From positions 1 through 50,808 of the forward strand of contig JWZX01003134.1 of NCBI GenBank assembly GCA_001275005.1: a DNA stretch of 50,808 nucleotides. Reading direction: 5' to 3'. Below are positions 18,512 through 27,942 of this stretch, in pieces (the stretch's first letter is position 1; every line of letters starts with the position of its first letter). The stretch comes from Chrysochromulina tobinii (Eukaryota; Haptophyta; Prymnesiales; Chrysochromulinaceae). Under the pieces are notes generated by a model. That model saw nothing but the letters and a program-made list of their open reading frames with translations, was not told where the DNA came from and searched no databases. The position numbers were made by a program, and so were the translations under genes.

Positions 18512-19543
18512 ATGGGTCGCAGAGAAGCGCCAGCGTTGACGCCTACGGATGAGATGAGGAGTGCGACTCGTGCGGCTGTCGTGGATATCACGTGCCGGGT
18601 GCCATCGGGTGAGCCGCTTGTGGTCAAACCCTCACAGGCGCCGGTGGGCTCGCTGGACTCGTCGCTGGTGCCACTCATTGTCGAGCTTCGCAAGATGCTG
18701 TCCAACGATGTCAAGGAGAATGGCGATGCGGCAGCACACATAGATGACTTCACATTGGCGCGCTTTCTCATCGCACGTGAGTGCAAGCTGGCAGGTGCGG
18801 AGCGCATGTTTCGCGAGACCATGAAGTGGCGTGTGAGTCGTAGCATCAATCAAATCCGCCGCGACTTGCACCCGTTGGGCACGCACGCGGAGGGCAGCCC
18901 TGGCGCGGTTCGTGCTGCCGCGCGCCGCGAGCACTTTTTCGCAGGCTTTGGTGGCCATGCGCGAGACGGCTCGCCGTTTTTCATCGAGCGACTCGGCCGC
19001 TTCGACGTGGCAGGCGTCAATCGCGATAAAGCGGTGTTCAACTTTATGATGGACTGCTATGTGGGCTACCTCGAGACGGCCTTTAGCGCATGCCGTGTGG
19101 CCTCGGCTCATAGTGGCCGCATGACGCGCGCCCATTCGATCGTCGACGCATCGGGTGTCTCGCTCTCGACGATGGCCAACGTGCGCGTCATCAAGGAGGT
19201 GGCCAAGATCGGCACCTCATACTATCCTGAGATCATGCGCAAGGTCACCATCGTCAACTTGCCCTGGGCCTTTGCGGCGGTGTGGAAGCTCGTAGCGCCC
19301 CTCTTGCCCGAGCAGACGCGCCAAAAGGTGGCCATCTATGGCAGCGACTTTTTGCCGGCGCTCCTTGACGATATTGACGAAGCCGACCTGCCGGCCTTTC
19401 TCGGCGGCAAGAAGGATGATGCCGAGCTGAGCGTGCCGCGTGCCGCTCCGATCCCGGCTGAGCTTGGTCCGAAGCTTGCCGCGGCCGCGGCGACGCTGCC
19501 CTACGGCCCGCACGTCAGCTTGGTTGTTGACGTCGACGGCTAA
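18512..19543 (+). CDS. Sec14/CRAL-TRIO lipid-transfer protein
   Basis: A single-exon protein of 343 residues starting MGRREAPAL. The N-terminal CRAL-TRIO-N helix region reads DDFTLARFLIARECKLAGAERMFRETMKWR, the usual start of Sec14 proteins (given here as a landmark of residues ~90-118). The lipid-binding domain follows with PFFIERLGRFDVAG, a SIVDASGVSLSTMA strand, SYYPEIMRKVTIVNLPWAF and the gate helix region LLPEQTRQKVAIYGSDFLP, then DLPAFLGGK. Sec14 proteins exchange phosphatidylinositol and another lipid between membranes and feed phosphoinositide signalling in the cytosol/Golgi. Length fits the family. Head to head with the MAP kinase gene. Confidence 0.88.
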   Translation: MGRREAPALTPTDEMRSATRAAVVDITCRVPSGEPLVVKPSQAPVGSLDSSLVPLIVELRKMLSNDVKENGDAAAHIDDFTLARFLIARECKLAGAERMFRETMKWRVSRSINQIRRDLHPLGTHAEGSPGAVRAAARREHFFAGFGGHARDGSPFFIERLGRFDVAGVNRDKAVFNFMMDCYVGYLETAFSACRVASAHSGRMTRAHSIVDASGVSLSTMANVRVIKEVAKIGTSYYPEIMRKVTIVNLPWAFAAVWKLVAPLLPEQTRQKVAIYGSDFLPALLDDIDEADLPAFLGGKKDDAELSVPRAAPIPAELGPKLAAAAATLPYGPHVSLVVDVDG

Positions 19544-20053
19544 TGTGAGTGCCGACTCGGAGACGGTCAGAGGTGCGGTGTTTGTACCCTCAGAGAGCTG
19601 ACAGCTGAGAGGTCCCCCACACGCCCAGATGGCCAGATGCCATGTCATTGTGCGACATGTCATGACATCTTGCCCCCCACACGCCCAGATGGCCATGCTG
19701 TCGCACAAGGACCCTGTCTGCTCCTTTGAGCGCTCAGCATGGCGCTCTTGCTCATCCGCATCAACGGATTCGCGCTGCCTTGGTCCTTGGTGAAAAGATT
19801 ACCCTATACCATACCGATCTAGTGAACTGACCGGTCATGCGAGTGATGCGTGTTCACATGTGCATGATCGAATGATTGTGCGGGTGTGCATGTGGATGTG
19901 TCGTGTCGTGTCGCATGAAGGTGGGCCCTTACGTTAAAAAGGCTATACCGTACCCGGTACATGTGGCGAAGGTATCCGCGACGCGTAATCGTTGTGCTGT
20001 TCAACACCTAGACGGAAGACGCGCGTCTCGTTTCGAACGCGAGTGTGACGGGC
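19544..20053. other. Intergenic with 60-bp-spaced direct repeat
   Basis: Convergent 3' region. CCCCCACACGCCCAGATGG occurs at ~19614 and ~19674, period 60, with a short dyad (GACATGTCATGACATC) between. No gene seen. Confidence 0.5.
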
Positions 20054-21400
20054 TTAGAGTCGCCGGCTCGACGAGTTGAAAGGCGGCAGCAACTTGTTGG
20101 CATTTGTCAACTCCCGCTGGATTGAGTAGTGATCTACGTTGTACGTCGTGGGGTCGAGCGTCTCGTCGATGACCGACACACACCTGGCTGTTTTGCCGGC
20201 AAAGGCTGACGATCCCAGCTTGCTCACACTTCCCGTGTTAAGGCGCTCTGGATCGTAAGCGCCGCCCTCTGGTGTGTCGTTCTTGCGTATGTAGCCGCGA
20301 AGCGGGGCCCGACTCGTGAATGAGGCGCTGCCACTGGCGCTCGAGGCCTTCCGAACGGTCTCACCGCACCCGTAGAGGTGATGAAAGTCGTAGCTCCCCG
20401 GACCTCGTAACGGCTCCTCGAAACCAGTGGCTGCGCACGCGCAGCGCGCCGTGCTAGTGTTGAATCCAATGCTGCCACTCTGCACGCGTCGGTTCAACGT
20501 CTGGCGGCTGGTAGCACTGATACTGGCCTTCTCGAGAGCATACTCTGAGTACGCAGTTGGGTCGCCCTCCTCTCCAAACCTGGGAGCAGAGCGATCCTCG
20601 TTGAGCTTCGACATGAAATTGCCCATGCCCTGCGAGACGAGCTTGTTGTGAGATTTCCTGGAGCGCACTGCGATCGTGTGCTGGTTGACCTCGTACGCAC
20701 CCGGAGCTGGGCGTGGAGACCGGGATGAGTCCTTGGCCGGCGAATCGTAGGCATACACCTTACGTTTGGGACTGCTGTCGGTGCGCGCGGGACTGCCTCG
20801 CGCTGAGGAGCAGCTTTTCGTCTGCGATGGCATGAGTCCAGGACTGGCTCGGGCAGAGCAGCAGCCCATCTTCGACGTGGCTCGTTTTGCTATGGCAGCA
20901 GACGGTGGCGGTTTAGAGCTGCAGGCCAACAATGGTATGGTGGCAGGCGGTGGCGCGGTTGCAGGCGGCGTTGCGGTGGCAGGCGTCGGTGCGACGGCAA
21001 GTAATGGCGCAGCAGCTGGCGGCGATGATAGCGTCTGTGATGCGGGTAATGACGGCGATGTGGCGGCAGGTGGCAGTGTAGCTGCCAGTAGTGCGGATGT
21101 CGTTGGTCTTGCATGTACTTGTAGCGAAAGCGAAGGCGATGCCGGGGCAGGCAACGCCAGCGGTGCAGATAGTGGCCACGGTTCTCGCGAGGAGGACAGC
21201 GGAAATGGTGGTGCTGCTGGAAGAGATACTACGGCCGCCAGCGGCATTCGGCGATTGTTGCCCTCCTCGAGCTGCACATATGCCTCAGACTTGGTTAGAC
21301 CGCGGCGCCTATGGATACACTTGATACACATAACCAAGCCGGAAGTAGCGACGGTGAGCCCCAACAAGATGGTTGCTGTGAGCACCTTGTCCTGATCCAT
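20054..21400 (-). CDS. SHIPPO (STPG)-repeat protein with N-terminal membrane helix
   Basis: From the ATG at 21400 (MDQDKVLTATILLGL) the product has ~448 residues. A hydrophobic helix (ATILLGLTVATSGLVMCI) is followed by Arg/Lys and a long Pro/Ala/Ser region. The C-terminal ~230 residues hold SHIPPO-type repeats: RPAPGAYEV, LRGPGSYDF, EGGAYDPE and DPTTYNVD, separated by ~45-60 residues with basic linkers. SHIPPO/STPG proteins bind the inside of axonemal microtubules. The N-terminal helix is unusual for the family, and the first part could be mis-joined. Divergent from the gene at 21692, whose short basic protein also lacks recognisable domains. A flagellar role is inferred from the repeats only. 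Confidence 0.65.
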   Translation of the reverse strand: MDQDKVLTATILLGLTVATSGLVMCIKCIHRRRGLTKSEAYVQLEEGNNRRMPLAAVVSLPAAPPFPLSSSREPWPLSAPLALPAPASPSLSLQVHARPTTSALLAATLPPAATSPSLPASQTLSSPPAAAPLLAVAPTPATATPPATAPPPATIPLLACSSKPPPSAAIAKRATSKMGCCSARASPGLMPSQTKSCSSARGSPARTDSSPKRKVYAYDSPAKDSSRSPRPAPGAYEVNQHTIAVRSRKSHNKLVSQGMGNFMSKLNEDRSAPRFGEEGDPTAYSEYALEKASISATSRQTLNRRVQSGSIGFNTSTARCACAATGFEEPLRGPGSYDFHHLYGCGETVRKASSASGSASFTSRAPLRGYIRKNDTPEGGAYDPERLNTGSVSKLGSSAFAGKTARCVSVIDETLDPTTYNVDHYSIQRELTNANKLLPPFNSSSRRL

Positions 21401-21691
21401 CGTTGCTAATGAAATGCCGCGCTGCACGCCTGGACGGACGCGGTCTGGTATGGAAGCAGCGCGCCGTTTTTCGCAGTTCGTGTCAAGTTTGTGTTCGATA
21501 TCTTGCGAAGTTACGCATTTACTATCGAAGGGCAGTTGACCGTAACGAGCTTATTTATCCCGGGTCTCTGAAAATAGCCGTATGCGCGCGATGCGCGGCG
21601 CGCGGACTTCGACACAGTTTCAAAACTTGCGAGTTCAGTCGTTCGTCGTGTGGGCAGTGCGGGGCGACCTCCACACTCCCGATTCCGCCGG

Positions 21692-22441
21692 ATGTCGATT
21701 TCTGGACGGGCCCTGGATTTGCCCCTGCCGCTCGAGTACAAGAAGGACTTTTGGGGCAGCAAGCGCACCGCCTGGCCCCACTTTACTGAATCTCTGAAAG
21801 TGGGTGGCCTCACGTCGCCACGCGCGTCCAACGACTCGGCGTTCTCCCCACGATCACGCCTCCCTGCTGTGGGCGACTCACCGCAGAGTCCGCGCGGCGA
21901 GTCGCGTGGATTCGTCGACTCAGGCCCCAAATCTGCACGCGGACTCGCCAAGTTGGGACTCACGGTCGTGGAGAGCTGGCCGCCTGCGTGGACCCAGCCC
22001 GATTTCCCAATGCCTCAACGTCCCCCGCGGCATGCTGCCGAGTTCTCATATCCACGACCGCTCTGTTTCAGCGGCCTGGGGCAGCGTCCGCCCGCGCAGG
22101 CCACAGCTCGCCGTACGCACGTCTTTCAGCCAGGGTGGAAGGAGCCGCCGCGCAGGTGGGCCACGGAGCTGCTGGTGCCTGGACATAGGACATTGACAGC
22201 ATCGGTGGAAGAAAAGAGCGTGTCCCCCTACTCGGACCTCGAGCGCACGCAAAAATCTTTCGTCGCCGCCCTAAATCCCCAGGGACCGATACGCCCGCGC
22301 TGGTTCGACCCGATCGTTGGCGTGATGGTCGTCGAGGCGAAACGAGACAAGATCGACTTCACCACCACCTCGAGCTCCATCGGATCATGGCGCAATCAGT
22401 CTATGACTATTTCAAGCGACCCTTTCAACGACTCCCAGTGA
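21692..22441 (+). CDS. Uncharacterised 249-residue protein, divergent partner of the SHIPPO gene
   Basis: Starts MSISGRALDLPLPLEYKKDF; a longer frame begins at 21650. The protein is rich in Pro, Arg, Ser and aromatic residues, without membrane helices or Cys patterns. Features include EYKKDFWG, repeated SPR (FSPRSRLP, QSPRGESRG), paired RPP segments, and a well-ordered C-terminal part (GPIRPRWFDPIVGVMVVEA). The composition resembles microtubule-inner or axonemal proteins, but no family is recognised. It is transcribed away from the SHIPPO gene with 291 bp between starts, so shared control is plausible. A hairpin overlaps the stop codon. Confidence 0.5.
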   Translation: MSISGRALDLPLPLEYKKDFWGSKRTAWPHFTESLKVGGLTSPRASNDSAFSPRSRLPAVGDSPQSPRGESRGFVDSGPKSARGLAKLGLTVVESWPPAWTQPDFPMPQRPPRHAAEFSYPRPLCFSGLGQRPPAQATARRTHVFQPGWKEPPRRWATELLVPGHRTLTASVEEKSVSPYSDLERTQKSFVAALNPQGPIRPRWFDPIVGVMVVEAKRDKIDFTTTSSSIGSWRNQSMTISSDPFNDSQ

Positions 22442-22463
22442 GGTGCGCATCGATACGCACCTC
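22440..22463 (+). terminator. Hairpin at the stop codon of the 21692 gene
   Basis: GAGGTGCG pairs perfectly with CGCACCTC around an 8-nt centre (CATCGATA), starting inside the TGA stop codon. It might affect 3' processing or translation termination; this is inference from the dyad alone. Confidence 0.35.
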
Positions 22464-23184
22464 CAGTGAGTGAGAGTGAGTGGATGCGTGTGAGTGAGTG
22501 AGTGGATGCGTTTGAGTGAGTGAGTGAGAGTGAGTGGATGCGTGTGAGTGAGTATGAGAGGCAGAGTGGATTGAGTTGAGTGCGAGTGATAGAGTCTCCG
22601 GAGGGTGTGAGACAGGTTTCAGAGCGGGGTCGAGAGTGAAAGTGTGACCTGAGTGGGTGATTGTCGCTCTCGCGTCGCGAGAGTGGGGCGGGGCCGGCGG
22701 AAATATGAATGGCCGCGAGTGTGCCCCCCACAGCTGGAGCCTGGTCCGCGCGCCCTGTGCGCGCTGCGCGGGGTGTCCGGTGTCGCACCGCGGCACCGGC
22801 AGTGTCGGGCGTCGCCGGACGCCGTCGCCGAGCAACGAGAAATCGTATAGCGGCGGGCACTGGGGCGGTCGCCTGTCGGCGGTGACTCCGCCACGGGGCC
22901 CGTGGCGGCCGTGAGCCTGACGGGTCGGGTGGGGGGGTGCGGCGTGTATGAGAACCGTGCGGCCCAATTCTCCAATTGGCGCGGGCGCGCGGCCCGGATA
23001 TCCGGATCGTACGCGCATGATGCGTACGGCGATCGTATTTATAACGGCGATGGCCGAGATGCGCCGGGCGGCGGGCCGGAATGGGCCCGGGACCGCCCCG
23101 GGCGCTCGCCGGGCCCTCGGCTCAATAGAGCGTCCAATCACCAAAGCTGCGTGGTGAATTCGGAGTTCATAAACTGTGGCTCTT
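22442..23184. repeat. GAGTGAGTGGATGCGT minisatellite and GC-rich spacer
   Basis: From ~22467 to 22565 a repeat of about 33 bp combines GAGTGAGT tracts with GTGGATGCGT. The rest up to 23184 is GC-rich and has ORFs on both strands with repeat-driven composition; I do not support a gene there. The two neighbouring genes converge. Confidence 0.6.
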
Positions 23185-23925
23185 TCACGACGCGACGCTG
23201 ACGCGCAGCGCCACACAGTCCTCTACGCGCACGCACACCTCATTCCTCCGGAGCCACGAGGGCGTAATGAACGGGTCGTGGTATCCATATACGAGTGTGC
23301 CCTCGTCGCCAGAAGCCGAAGGCTTGAGCCCGGCCGCCTTCACGGCGCTCAGGATCGCTTGCTTCTCCTTCTCGACACGCTGCTCCGACGGCGGTGGTCC
23401 GCTGAAGGTCCGCGCGGCAAGGATGTGTGGCTGCACCTTGCGCACCTTGACGTCGCGGCTGAGCGGCGCAGGCGCTGTCTGCGGGCTGTACCTCTTCTCG
23501 AGCACAAATGAGATGCGCGTCGTGCCCTCGCTCGGTGCGATCCGCACGGGCGCCGTCATCGCCATCGTCACGCCATCACTTGTTGACATCCGCACCGGCG
23601 CAGTCATCTTCATCTTCTGACTGGGTTTGTTCTTGCCAAAGATGTAGCCGGCGACGGTTCGGAAGCCCGTGCTGCTGGCTTCGCGCATGCTGCTCGTCTT
23701 CACAGCTGTTTCGGCGATGGTGTAAGGAGCATACCGACGCAGCTCCACGCCACCCGGTAGCTTTCGGATGACCGTGTAATCCGGCCGCTCGAGAACGTTG
23801 GCCGCCCGCCATGCAAAGATGCCGACGCCGAGCCGCGCCGCGCCGAGCACGGCAAGCAGGACTGCGAGAACCCGGCCGATCGCCCCAAGGTTTAGCGAGC
23901 GACCGATCACGTGACTCTTGAGCAT
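23185..23925 (-). CDS. SOUL heme-binding family protein
   Basis: A single-exon 246-residue protein. The N-terminus has a hydrophobic segment (IGRVLAVLLAVLGAARLGVG) that may anchor or target it. The SOUL domain starts at DYTVIRKLPGGVELRRYAPY and continues with SSTGFRTVAGYIFGKN, KMKMTAPVRM, TMAMTAPVRI and ISFVLEKRYS. The duplicated MTAPV motif and the RRYAPY opening are family hallmarks. It ends GTLVYGYHDPFITP, where Arg/Leu-rich pairs usually close the barrel. SOUL/HEBP proteins bind heme or other tetrapyrroles and in algae are found in plastids, eyespots or cytosol. Localisation here is not certain. Confidence 0.88.
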   Translation of the reverse strand: MLKSHVIGRSLNLGAIGRVLAVLLAVLGAARLGVGIFAWRAANVLERPDYTVIRKLPGGVELRRYAPYTIAETAVKTSSMREASSTGFRTVAGYIFGKNKPSQKMKMTAPVRMSTSDGVTMAMTAPVRIAPSEGTTRISFVLEKRYSPQTAPAPLSRDVKVRKVQPHILAARTFSGPPPSEQRVEKEKQAILSAVKAAGLKPSASGDEGTLVYGYHDPFITPSWLRRNEVCVRVEDCVALRVSVAS

Positions 23926-24185
23926 TTTTCGCGCTGATCGTCGGCGCAGTCGCGCAGCAAACTCACAATCGATCTCGGAACGCGAAGGCTGAGGGTGTGC
24001 GGGGCAGATTTCCGAACCGTCGGCGAGTATCGAGTGGGAGTGCTGGTCAGAATTATCAATACGTGGCTTCTGCGTACTTTGCCTGAATTACATGTACACT
24101 ACGTCTTGTGCATCTGATTACTGAGATACATCTCTCTCTCACTCTCTCTCTCTCTCAAACTCAGTCCTTCCGACGGCCTGCTGGA

Positions 24186-25005
24186 CTATTTCGCCTTGGC
24201 CTTGGCTAGCCTCGCTGCTCGTGCCTTGCGCGCCGCGGCGTCTGCTGCTGCTTGCTCAGCCTCCTCGGCCTTCTTGCGTCGCACTTCCGCAGCGGAGAAG
24301 AATGGCTGCAGGAGCTGGAGTACAAAAGCTTGGAGCGCGAGCACGATCTTCCAATTGTTGGCGAGGTAGACGACGAGCTACGCAGCAGGACAGTGCGGGA
24401 GGAGAGTTAAACGCGTGTCAGCGGCGGCCGTAGCGAACGGGCTCGCGTCGCTGACGGTGGCAAAGGAGCAGAGAGCGCGCGCAAGTGATCAGGGCGGCGG
24501 AGAGGCTCTTACGAGCGAGCCGAGAGTGAGCTGCAATCCACCACTCGGAGGCGTCAAAGGTGCCTGCCCCTGGCCGGCGAACGCGGCCGGGTTCATGCCT
24601 GGCTGCTGCCTCGCTTTGGTTGAGAATGGTGCGGGCGCCTCGCCGTTGGGAGTCCATTTGGCATCGAGCGCGGTAGTCAGCGCAAACGTCTGCGGGCAAG
24701 CGCGTACGCTTGGGCGGTGAGCACATCACGAGCGTGCAAATTGGCCACGGGCGAGGCGGATGGATGAGCGGCGACTAACACACCAGAGCTAGGATCCACG
24801 AGCGCCACCACATAGAGGAGAGAGTCTCCCTCGACTTGCTCGGCGAGGAGAGCGCGAGGAGCGTGCGAGATCGTGTTGTCGATGTCGTTGCAAAAACGGA
24901 AACGCCCATGGACGATTTCGTACAGGGAGTTTTTCTCGAGCGTCGTGCTGGCGACTGCGAACGAAGTATGCGGCTCTCCTCCTGCTTCACCAGCAAGCCC
25001 TCGCG
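24186..25005 (-). CDS. Cryptic multi-exon membrane protein with basic coiled tail
   Basis: I reconstructed this from minus-strand reading frames without long ORFs. The last exon is 24377-24186: LVVYLANNWKIVLALQAFVL then LLQPFFSAAEVRRKK and an Ala/Lys/Arg-rich helix ending AKAKAK-stop. It is preceded by a 135-nt intron (donor CTC|GTAAGA at 24512) and by exon 24689-24513 (TFALTTALDAKWTPNGEAP, NPAAFAGQGQAPL). Upstream a third segment to ~25005 reads SLYEIVHGRFRFCNDIDNT then EGDSLLYVVALVDPSSGVLV. The junction between the first two segments is unresolved (a 59-nt intron is possible), and the start codon is not identified. One membrane helix near the C-terminus is followed by ~35 charged residues. 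Family not recognised. Divergent from the 25159 gene. Confidence 0.5.
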
Positions 25006-25158
25006 CGGGGCGCGCGCAGCGTTAGAAGTGGCGGGTGCGATCTGCGCCTGAAGGGTCGGGTGACAGGGTGGCAGCTCTGCGTGGCTTTCGAGCGCCGACA
25101 CCAGCGGTTGACGTGCCTTGTGTGCCGCTTCGCCGCGTCGCAGGTTCATTTCAGAGCA

Positions 25159-25599
25159 ATGGGTACAGGCAGCGCGCCGGCTCCCTTTCCCGTGATCAAC
25201 CGCAAGCCGACTTTGGGCGCGACACTGCGCAACTTCACGTTTGGCGACTTGTGCAGCATGTTCGGATGCACCGTTGCGGGCGGCGTGTGGGGCTTTGCGG
25301 CGGGTGCGCACGCTGATTCTCTACGCTCAGCGCACCCTGCACGACCTGGCTTGTAGCTTTCGCGCTGAACTTGCCTGCATCGCTCTTTCCGCCGTCTAGT
25401 CGCTCACTCCCTGCCGCCCGATCGTTTGCGTGCCGCAGGCAAGCCCCTTCGGCGGCATGGCAGCATCAATCTCGCTATGACTGCGTGCTCTGTCGCCTTT
25501 GCCTACTCCTTCCAGGCCTCGTGGCACCGGCTCACCGGCCAGCGGCCGAACGAGTCCGAGTGCTACTACGCCGGCGTCCCCTTCGAGAAAGTGAACTAG
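25159..25599 (+). CDS. Small two-helix membrane protein, two exons
   Basis: Exon 1 is 25159-25303 and exon 2 is 25439-25599, with a 135-nt GT-AG intron of phase 1. The 101-residue product starts MGTGSAPAPFPVINRKP. Two hydrophobic helices (LCSMFGCTVAGGVWGFAAG and INLAMTACSVAFAYSFQASW) are joined by a short basic loop KPLRRHGS that spans the splice junction. It ends GQRPNESECYYAG with FEKVN. The helix hairpin, the basic loop and the size are typical of small subunits or assembly factors of mitochondrial inner-membrane complexes. I do not identify the family with confidence. The join restores an uninterrupted frame, which supports the splice sites. Confidence 0.65.
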
Positions 25600-25935
25600 A
25601 TAGCGCCCTTCATCTCAGCTGAGAGAGAGCGAGCGCATGCATGACATCGATCACCGCGTCAAGCATCGATAATGTTGTTTGACATAGGCCCCTTATCAGG
25701 GTCCGCCTGGACCCAAGTGTATTCGTATTCGCGACGGTACTCAACACGGCGTTCATTGACATAATTTGGTGCAGTCCTGTGATTAGTACACATCGGTAAA
25801 AGGCACGCGGGGCGGAGCCGGGACACACGGTTGACGGTTGACGGTTCACACACACGGCGGACCGGTCCGACTCACGGTCACACGAGCAGGCGGAATCGAG
25901 TCCGTTCATTCCGAACTTCGTGCGGGTACGTCGTA
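25600..25935. other. Intergenic, promoter side of the JmjC gene
   Basis: About 335 bp between two same-strand genes. It is AT-richer than its surroundings in 25660-25800 and contains TTGACGG repeated near 25830. No gene seen. Confidence 0.45.
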
Positions 25936-27837
25936 ATGAGCGCCGTCGACCCATACACCATCTTCGACAGCGTGGTGCCGCCAACAAGCGAGCCGGTCGC
26001 GGGCAACGACCCTTTCGACTGCTTTGGCGCGCCGGCGGAGCATCAACCGGCCAAGCGGCCATGCAGCTCGCCATCGCCAGTGCTCCCGTTGATTCGCCGC
26101 TTTGTGGCTGCACACGTTGGCGATGCGATCGCAGACTTGAGAGCGGCGAGCTCGTCTGCCGCTGCTACGCTCGCGTCCCATCTGAGTGATGCAGCGGACC
26201 ACTTGGCAGCCGTACCGGCCCAATTTTCCGGCTGCCGGTCCGCTGCGGAGAGCGTGGCTGACGCGGCGTGGTCCACGCTCACACAAGATGGCGCGTGGCC
26301 TCACGCTTCGTGGCGAGAGGCGTACGTGCTCGCGCAGCTCGCACTGGCCGCCGTGTGCTCGGCATGTGACAATGACACGGATGCCGCCCTGCGCTGCCTC
26401 GATAGGGCCTTCATCCTCGGTGGGCCCACGCAAGTGTTCCGCGACTGCGTCGAGATCCTTGACGAGCCAAAGCCGCAGAGAGCACGGCGATCAACGGGTC
26501 CACTGCCGACGGCCGACATCAACGAGGACGCGCCTGCTGCAGAGCCGTGGAGGAGGCGTCTGGAGGAGGTGCGACGTGCCCGTGACGGCGCGCCGTCTCG
26601 GGCGAGGCTTGCTGTTCGAGCCGTTGAGCGACAACCCTGCCCTCCGACGGCGCAAGCGTTCCGCGCGGCGCGGCGTGGCGGCGCTCCGCTTCTCTTCGAG
26701 GGCGTCGCCGACGGCTGGCCCGCACTTGAACAGTGGCAGGACTTTGGCTGGCTGCGCGACCAATACGGCGCGCGGCTCGTACCGGTAGAGCTGGGGAGCC
26801 TCGCGAACGCGGCGGGCGCCGTCGTGGGCGCGACCGCCGTGGGCGCGGTGGGCGCCGTCGTGGGCGCGACGGGCGCCGCCGCGGGCGCGACGGACGCCGC
26901 CGTGGCCACCGCCGCTGCGACGGATGGCGCCTCGATGGGCGGTGCGACGAGTGGCGGTGCGACACAGCCTGGCGCCCACCATGGCGCGTGGAGGGAGAAG
27001 TTGATGCCGCTGGCCGACTTTGTAGACACGTTCTTGATGGCTTCGGAGCCCGGCACGGAAGGCCACGCCGCGGCCGGTAAGGCGACAGCTGAGGCGGCCG
27101 GTGAAGCCGCCGAGGACGCGCAGGCGCGACACCCTCACGCCGTGTCGAGCGCCCGCGCCGTCGTGGGCTACCTCGCACAACACAATCTCTTTGAGCAGAT
27201 CCCGCGGCTGCGTCGCGACTTTGCGATCCCGGCGCTGCTCGCGGGCGGCGTGCAGCACATGCACGCGTGGCTTGGCCCTGAGGGCACAGTGACGCCTCTT
27301 CACTTCGACTCGTACGACAACGTGCTCGTGCAGGTCGTCGGCCACAAGCTCGTGTATCTCGAACGGGCCTCGAACCTAATCTGGACACCTCGCCTTGCAT
27401 GCAAGTGCTCACCACAGCGCCCTGCAAAAGCCACGTGCCTCGAACCAAATCTGGACACCTCGCCGTGCATGCGAGTGCTCATCACGGCGCCCGCTCCTCT
27501 TCCCCACAGGTCCCTCTTCGACTCGGGTCAGACGCCGCGCCTCTATCCCAAAGAGGGCGGCGGCACCGGCGTCGATGCCCAAGGCAACGTGAGTCCTCTG
27601 ATTACCTCTGATTACCTCTGATTACATCTGAGTACCTCTGATTACCTCATGCTCATCTTTGGTCAGGTGAGTGCGGTCGACGTCGAGGCGCCCGATATGG
27701 GTCGCTTCCCCGAGTTCGCGCACGCCGTCGGGTACGAATGCGTCCTCGGTCCGGGGGAGGGCCTCTACATCCCGGCGGGCTGCTGGCATCACGTGCGAAG
27801 CCTCAGCCCGTCGTGGTCCATCTCCTTTTGGTTCTGA
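25936..27837 (+). CDS. KDM8: KDM8/JMJD5-like JmjC dioxygenase, three exons
   Basis: From ATG 25936 ([11 protein letters not shown]). Exon 1 runs to ~27351, exon 2 is 27510-27588 and exon 3 is 27667-27837. The JmjC part matches JMJD5 closely in order: [52 protein letters not shown] (the iron ligands His and Asp in HFD), [12 protein letters not shown], then [30 protein letters not shown] and [11 protein letters not shown] (distal His). JMJD5 proteins are Fe(II)/2-oxoglutarate oxygenases acting as arginyl hydroxylases or peptidases in the nucleus. An Ala/Gly/Val/Thr-rich insert of ~50 residues splits the domain after VPVELG. Exon 2-3 joining is clean. The donor of intron 1 is unresolved by one base of frame. 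Confidence 0.85.
27367..27509 (+). mobile_element. Introner-like intron with 70-bp tandem duplication
   Basis: Two copies of a 70-bp unit (starting GCCTCGAACC, then AATCTGGACACCTCGCC, TGCATGC, AGTGCTCA) lie at 27367 and 27437. The second ends CTCTTCCCCACAG at the acceptor. The 3' part matches the OTU-gene intron (minus strand, 9940-9985). Confidence 0.6.
27596..27645 (+). repeat. Decamer array in KDM8-like intron 2
   Basis: Five 10-bp units (CTCTGATTAC, one variant ATCTGAGTAC) fill most of the 78-nt intron 27589-27666. The intron starts GTGAGTCC and the following exon starts GTGAGTGC. Confidence 0.95.
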
Positions 27838-27942
27838 TGGTGCGGCGCATGTGTGCCGCGAGCATGACAGCGCATCATCTCTCGTCTCTAGTTGATGAAA
27901 CAGTCTACTCTGGATTTCAAGTCCGTACACATTGCTTATGAC

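Noticed and set aside
22425-23216. 263-codon minus-strand ORF
   Set aside because: Its composition is dictated by the GAGTGAGT minisatellite and a GC-rich spacer; no domain-like segment.
24131-24165. CT-rich microsatellite as a possible promoter initiator
   Set aside because: It lies between two 3' ends on the minus strand, so it is more likely a neutral microsatellite.
26491-27448. Long minus-strand ORFs under the JmjC gene
   Set aside because: They overlap the well-supported KDM8-like exon and are Arg/Ala-rich antisense shadows.
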